A stretch of DNA of 64,000 bases from Caenorhabditis elegans (Eukaryota; Nematoda; Chromadorea; Rhabditida; Rhabditidae), in NCBI RefSeq assembly GCF_000002985.6, contig NC_003284.9:806001-870000 (forward strand), written 5' to 3'. Below are positions 62,001 to 64,000 of this stretch, piece after piece. A model generated the notes under the pieces. It made no database searches, had not been told where the DNA came from, and worked only from the letters and a program-made list of their open reading frames with translations. A program made the translations under genes and the position numbers. The stretch's first letter is position 1. Each line of letters starts with the position of its first letter.

Positions 62001-64000
62001 ACGCGGCACACTGCGACTCCTAGGCAGTTTTCGAACATTTTCTACATACGTGCATTTGAAGTTAAATTTTTTTAGAAAGTATAAATATTTCTCTATGTTT
62101 CTATATAAACTTGCAAATAAAAAATTTAGCACTACCATGACGAATTTTAGCACTACTATGAGAAATTACCCTTTCCAAAAGTTAAAAAAGAAAAACAAAA
62201 CCTAACCGATTCCAGACGATTCCATACATTTTCCTCAATTTCAATAGCTCTCGAGTGGGTAGTTGGCGTACTATTATTAAAAAGGATTAAAGGATTAAAG
62301 GACGATCCGTTCTTCAAGTGCTATGCACTGCGGATCTGGGATTCAGGTACACTGCCTGGTGGTGATCCCTCTGGGCTGTAATTTAAGTCACGTCCTAGCC
62401 GGGGACTGTGGCCGATAATCCAGTCGTGGATTGCTCCACTTCCCAATAGAGGCTGGGTGAACCTAGGGGGTGAGGCCGGACTTGAACTCGTGACCTCCAG
62501 ACTGCTAGCGGCCACCACTACCGACTGAGCTATCTGCCCTACTATGAGAAATTACCCTTTCCAAAAGTTAAAAAAGAAAAACAAAACCTAACCGATTCAA
62601 GACGATTCCATACATTTTCCTCAATTTCAATAGCTCTCGAGTGGGTAGTTGGCGTACTATTATTAATCGAAAGAAAATGTTTCGGCTGCATCATATTCAA
62701 CGACTCCCTTTCCAAATCGATTCCAATGATCTCGCATTTTGTGCATATTAATACCACTCCACTTTTCTTGCAATCTTCTGGAACATATTCAAAATTAGGA
62801 AAAAAATAGTTCGAATAATTTTCAGTACCGTAACTACCACTGACACCAACAATCCCTACAATTTCCGATGAGAGCTCCAGTTTTTCAACAAAGTCGCCAT
62901 GGCTAATTGTGATCAGATCTCTATCGTCGTACTTTCCAGAACTTTTGCCTCCTTGGTAGATGAGGAAGTTCTCGTTAGGATCCCTGAAATGAGGCAAATA
63001 ATTATAGTAAATCCAAGCAGAGAAACTCCGAGAAGGCGATTTGTATGAAATTGACTTTATGAAAATGAGTTTTTATTTTTATTTTTGAAACAAAACCTTT
63101 ATTTTGAAAACTTTAAACGAAAACTTACGACGCATCAGCACAAACAGAGAAATGTCGAATTTGATGGCAAGGATAGGGTCCAAATTGATTCGCACTGTAG
63201 ACATTCACTTCTTGAGCACTTATCTGACAGTCTTTTCCAACTGTAAACTCCCATTTTGTGTATTTATTATTGCAAGAAATGCCAAAAGCTACATTTTTCT
63301 TCTTCTCGCTACTCCAGTGAAGTTTCTGTAGAGAACACATTTAAAAAAAGAAAAAAAAAGTTTCAACACACCTGTATAGCTTCATCCTCATAGTTCCGTA
63401 GACTGGTCTTCATGACAAACTGTGATTCGTTAAATACGCCAACACAACCGTTTTCCGCAATGAGCATCAAAATTGATGGCTTTTCCGGTAAGCAGGTTAT
63501 ACTGGCGAGCTCTGTGTCGTCAGGCAGCCATTTTTCAAAATCTTCAGCTTTGACGAGAACTTCTGATTTGAGGGTTTTGGATTTGATTCGGTATATTGTG
63601 TTATTCATGGCTGTAAAAATTGAAACTTTTTGGACTTACAAGCTATCAAAACCATAAATGCTTTCTGTTTTGCTCACGTCATAATGAAGCTTGATTGAAA
63701 ATAAATTCCTGTTACGGTAAACCTAGTTTCCAGTTTTTCAATATTTTTTCACACTTATTTCGGAGTCAATTTGATAAAGTTGAAAAGAAAGTTTGGTTTG
63801 ACTGAAATGCCATATTGCTGTAAATCTTACCATTTTCAATTTTTAATTGTTTTTTTTTCTCTGGGAAGACTTTTACGCTTTAGTTTGAAAATTAATTTGC
63901 ACAACTATATCAACATCGTGCAATTTTTTTGAAACTAAGTTTCAATGAAAAACTTACAAAAAACTAGGGCAAATGTGTCATCTGATAACTTTTGGACATG
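59077..64000 (-). CDS. lgl-1: Lethal giant larvae homologue LGL-1 (5' end outside window)
   Basis: Eleven exons are visible, about 825 residues: 64000-63958 (partial), 63610-63372, 63325-63130, 62983-62593, 61715-61485, 61436-60944, 60764-60507, 60355-60123, 59918-59765, 59712-59606 and 59214-59077. LGL is a cortical two-propeller WD40 scaffold that opposes aPKC/PAR-6 in cell polarity. Diagnostic features: the Lgl-2 segment FLIYQGGKSSGKYDDRDL; the hinge FQRFKSLKKSLRKTFRRKKK, which carries the aPKC phosphorylation sites and basic membrane-binding patch; VITEEQLRIYN followed by ITALEG; and the C-terminal blade ending FRGWSSTHKS. The third phospho-site is Thr (RKTFRR) where fly Lgl has Ser. MNNTIYRIK at 63608 is internal: the frame continues into the upstream exon. 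The intron 62592-61716 holds a SINE and a partial exon duplicate; the last intron holds tRNA-Tyr. Confidence 0.95.
59390..59472 (-). tRNA. tRNA-Tyr (GTA) with intron
   Basis: The minus strand reads CCGTCGA ... TCGACGG, giving a perfect 7-bp acceptor stem. The A box TAGCTCAGTTGG and B box GGTTCGAATCC are intact. The anticodon arm is GGA-CTGTAGA-TCC (anticodon GTA) with an 11-base intron (AGTCAGCAGGT) one base 3' of the anticodon, the usual place in tRNA-Tyr. It lies in the last intron of lgl-1 on the same strand. No T-run is prominent directly downstream except TTTCTTTTTTGTTTTTGG just after the gene, a plausible Pol III terminator. Confidence 0.97.
62155..62280. repeat. 126-bp direct repeat, copy A (lgl-1 exon-end duplicate)
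   Basis: Identical to 62541-62666 except one base (C at about 62212). On the minus strand it contains the last 74 bases of the lgl-1 exon ending at 62593, the GTTAGG donor and 52 bases of intron. It lies on the far side of the SINE, inside the intron. Confidence 0.95.
62281..62540 (-). mobile_element. tRNA-derived SINE (copy 2, complete)
   Basis: On the minus strand the 260-bp element begins AGGGCAGATAGCTCAGTCGG, an intact Pol III A box, and has the B box GAGTTCAAGTCC about 50 bases on. A body shared with 26862-27080 follows (GGCTAGGACGTGACTTAAAT, CAGTGTACCTGAATCCCAGA), ending in a CTTTAAT-repeat tail. It is in lgl-1 sense orientation. The tRNA-like head, body and simple tail are the classic SINE layout; there is no coding capacity. 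Confidence 0.85.
62541..62666. repeat. 126-bp direct repeat, copy B (genuine exon end)
   Basis: Overlaps the 3' end of the functional lgl-1 exon (62593-62983), its donor and the first 52 intron bases. It is the partner of copy A and directly abuts the 5' end of the SINE. Confidence 0.95.

Noticed and set aside
62321-62518. A 65-codon frame over the SINE
   Set aside because: It is an artefact of the G/C-richer tRNA-derived element; no start context or splice sites.
63363-63608. MNNTIYRIK as the start of lgl-1
   Set aside because: The upstream exon ends phase 1 and joins in frame, and known Lgl proteins have a further N-terminal propeller region before this point.
1-64000. CRISPR arrays, operon Shine-Dalgarno sites, prophage or plasmid features
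   Set aside because: The DNA is eukaryotic with introns and trans-splice acceptors; no regularly spaced repeat-spacer array was seen, and the minisatellites are tandem or diverged.

Overview
This is nematode nuclear DNA, almost certainly Caenorhabditis elegans. It is AT-rich, with short introns that start GTAAG/GTGAG and end TTTCAG, and several ATGs sit a few bases after a TTTCAG that looks like a spliced-leader acceptor. I recognise four genes from their translated exons: daf-3 (a Smad), cdo-1 (cysteine dioxygenase), lgl-1 (Lethal giant larvae) and, from memory of its position next to daf-3, ifd-2 (intermediate filament). All four are X-linked in C. elegans as I remember it, so the window is probably X chromosome. 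Exon edges were placed by hand from splice signals and reading-frame continuity; a few may be off by a base.

Layout, left to right. 1-180: tail of a + strand gene. 600-765: a non-coding stretch with two close matches to the dosage-compensation recruitment motif. 1.1-9.9 kb: four minus-strand genes, namely a Thr-rich/ShKT-like protein, a secreted protein of repeated Cys units resembling the MIG-18-like fibronectin type I domain, an acyl-CoA thioesterase II, and a tailless intermediate filament (ifd-2). 10.8-11.7 kb: two very small genes. 12.3-19.4 kb: daf-3 (minus, 15 coding exons). 19.4-24.5 kb: gene-poor divergent promoter region with one possible GPCR-like remnant. 24.5-27.5 kb: WDR54-like WD40 protein (+). 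28.8-31.7 kb: coiled-coil protein with a TMF/golgin-like N-terminus (+). 32.3-35.5 kb: RIIa plus three-IQ protein (minus). 39.9-45.5 kb: nephrin-like Ig/FNIII adhesion receptor (minus, probably igcm-1). 45.5-53.9 kb: 8.4 kb with no confident gene, holding G-tracts and a GC-rich island. 53.9-56.4 kb: F-box protein (+). 56.5-57.6 kb: cdo-1 (minus). 59.1 kb to the window end: lgl-1 (minus, 5' part missing), with a tRNA-Tyr gene inside its last intron.

The genes do not form one pathway. daf-3 acts in TGF-beta/dauer signalling, lgl-1 in cell polarity, cdo-1 in cysteine catabolism, and the Ig receptor probably in cell recognition. The most interesting non-genic signals are the candidate X recruitment site, a tRNA-derived SINE flanked by 126-bp direct duplications that copy an lgl-1 exon end and its splice donor, a minisatellite family built on GCACTGACC found at several loci, long G-tracts, and the GC-rich island at 51.75-52.16 kb.
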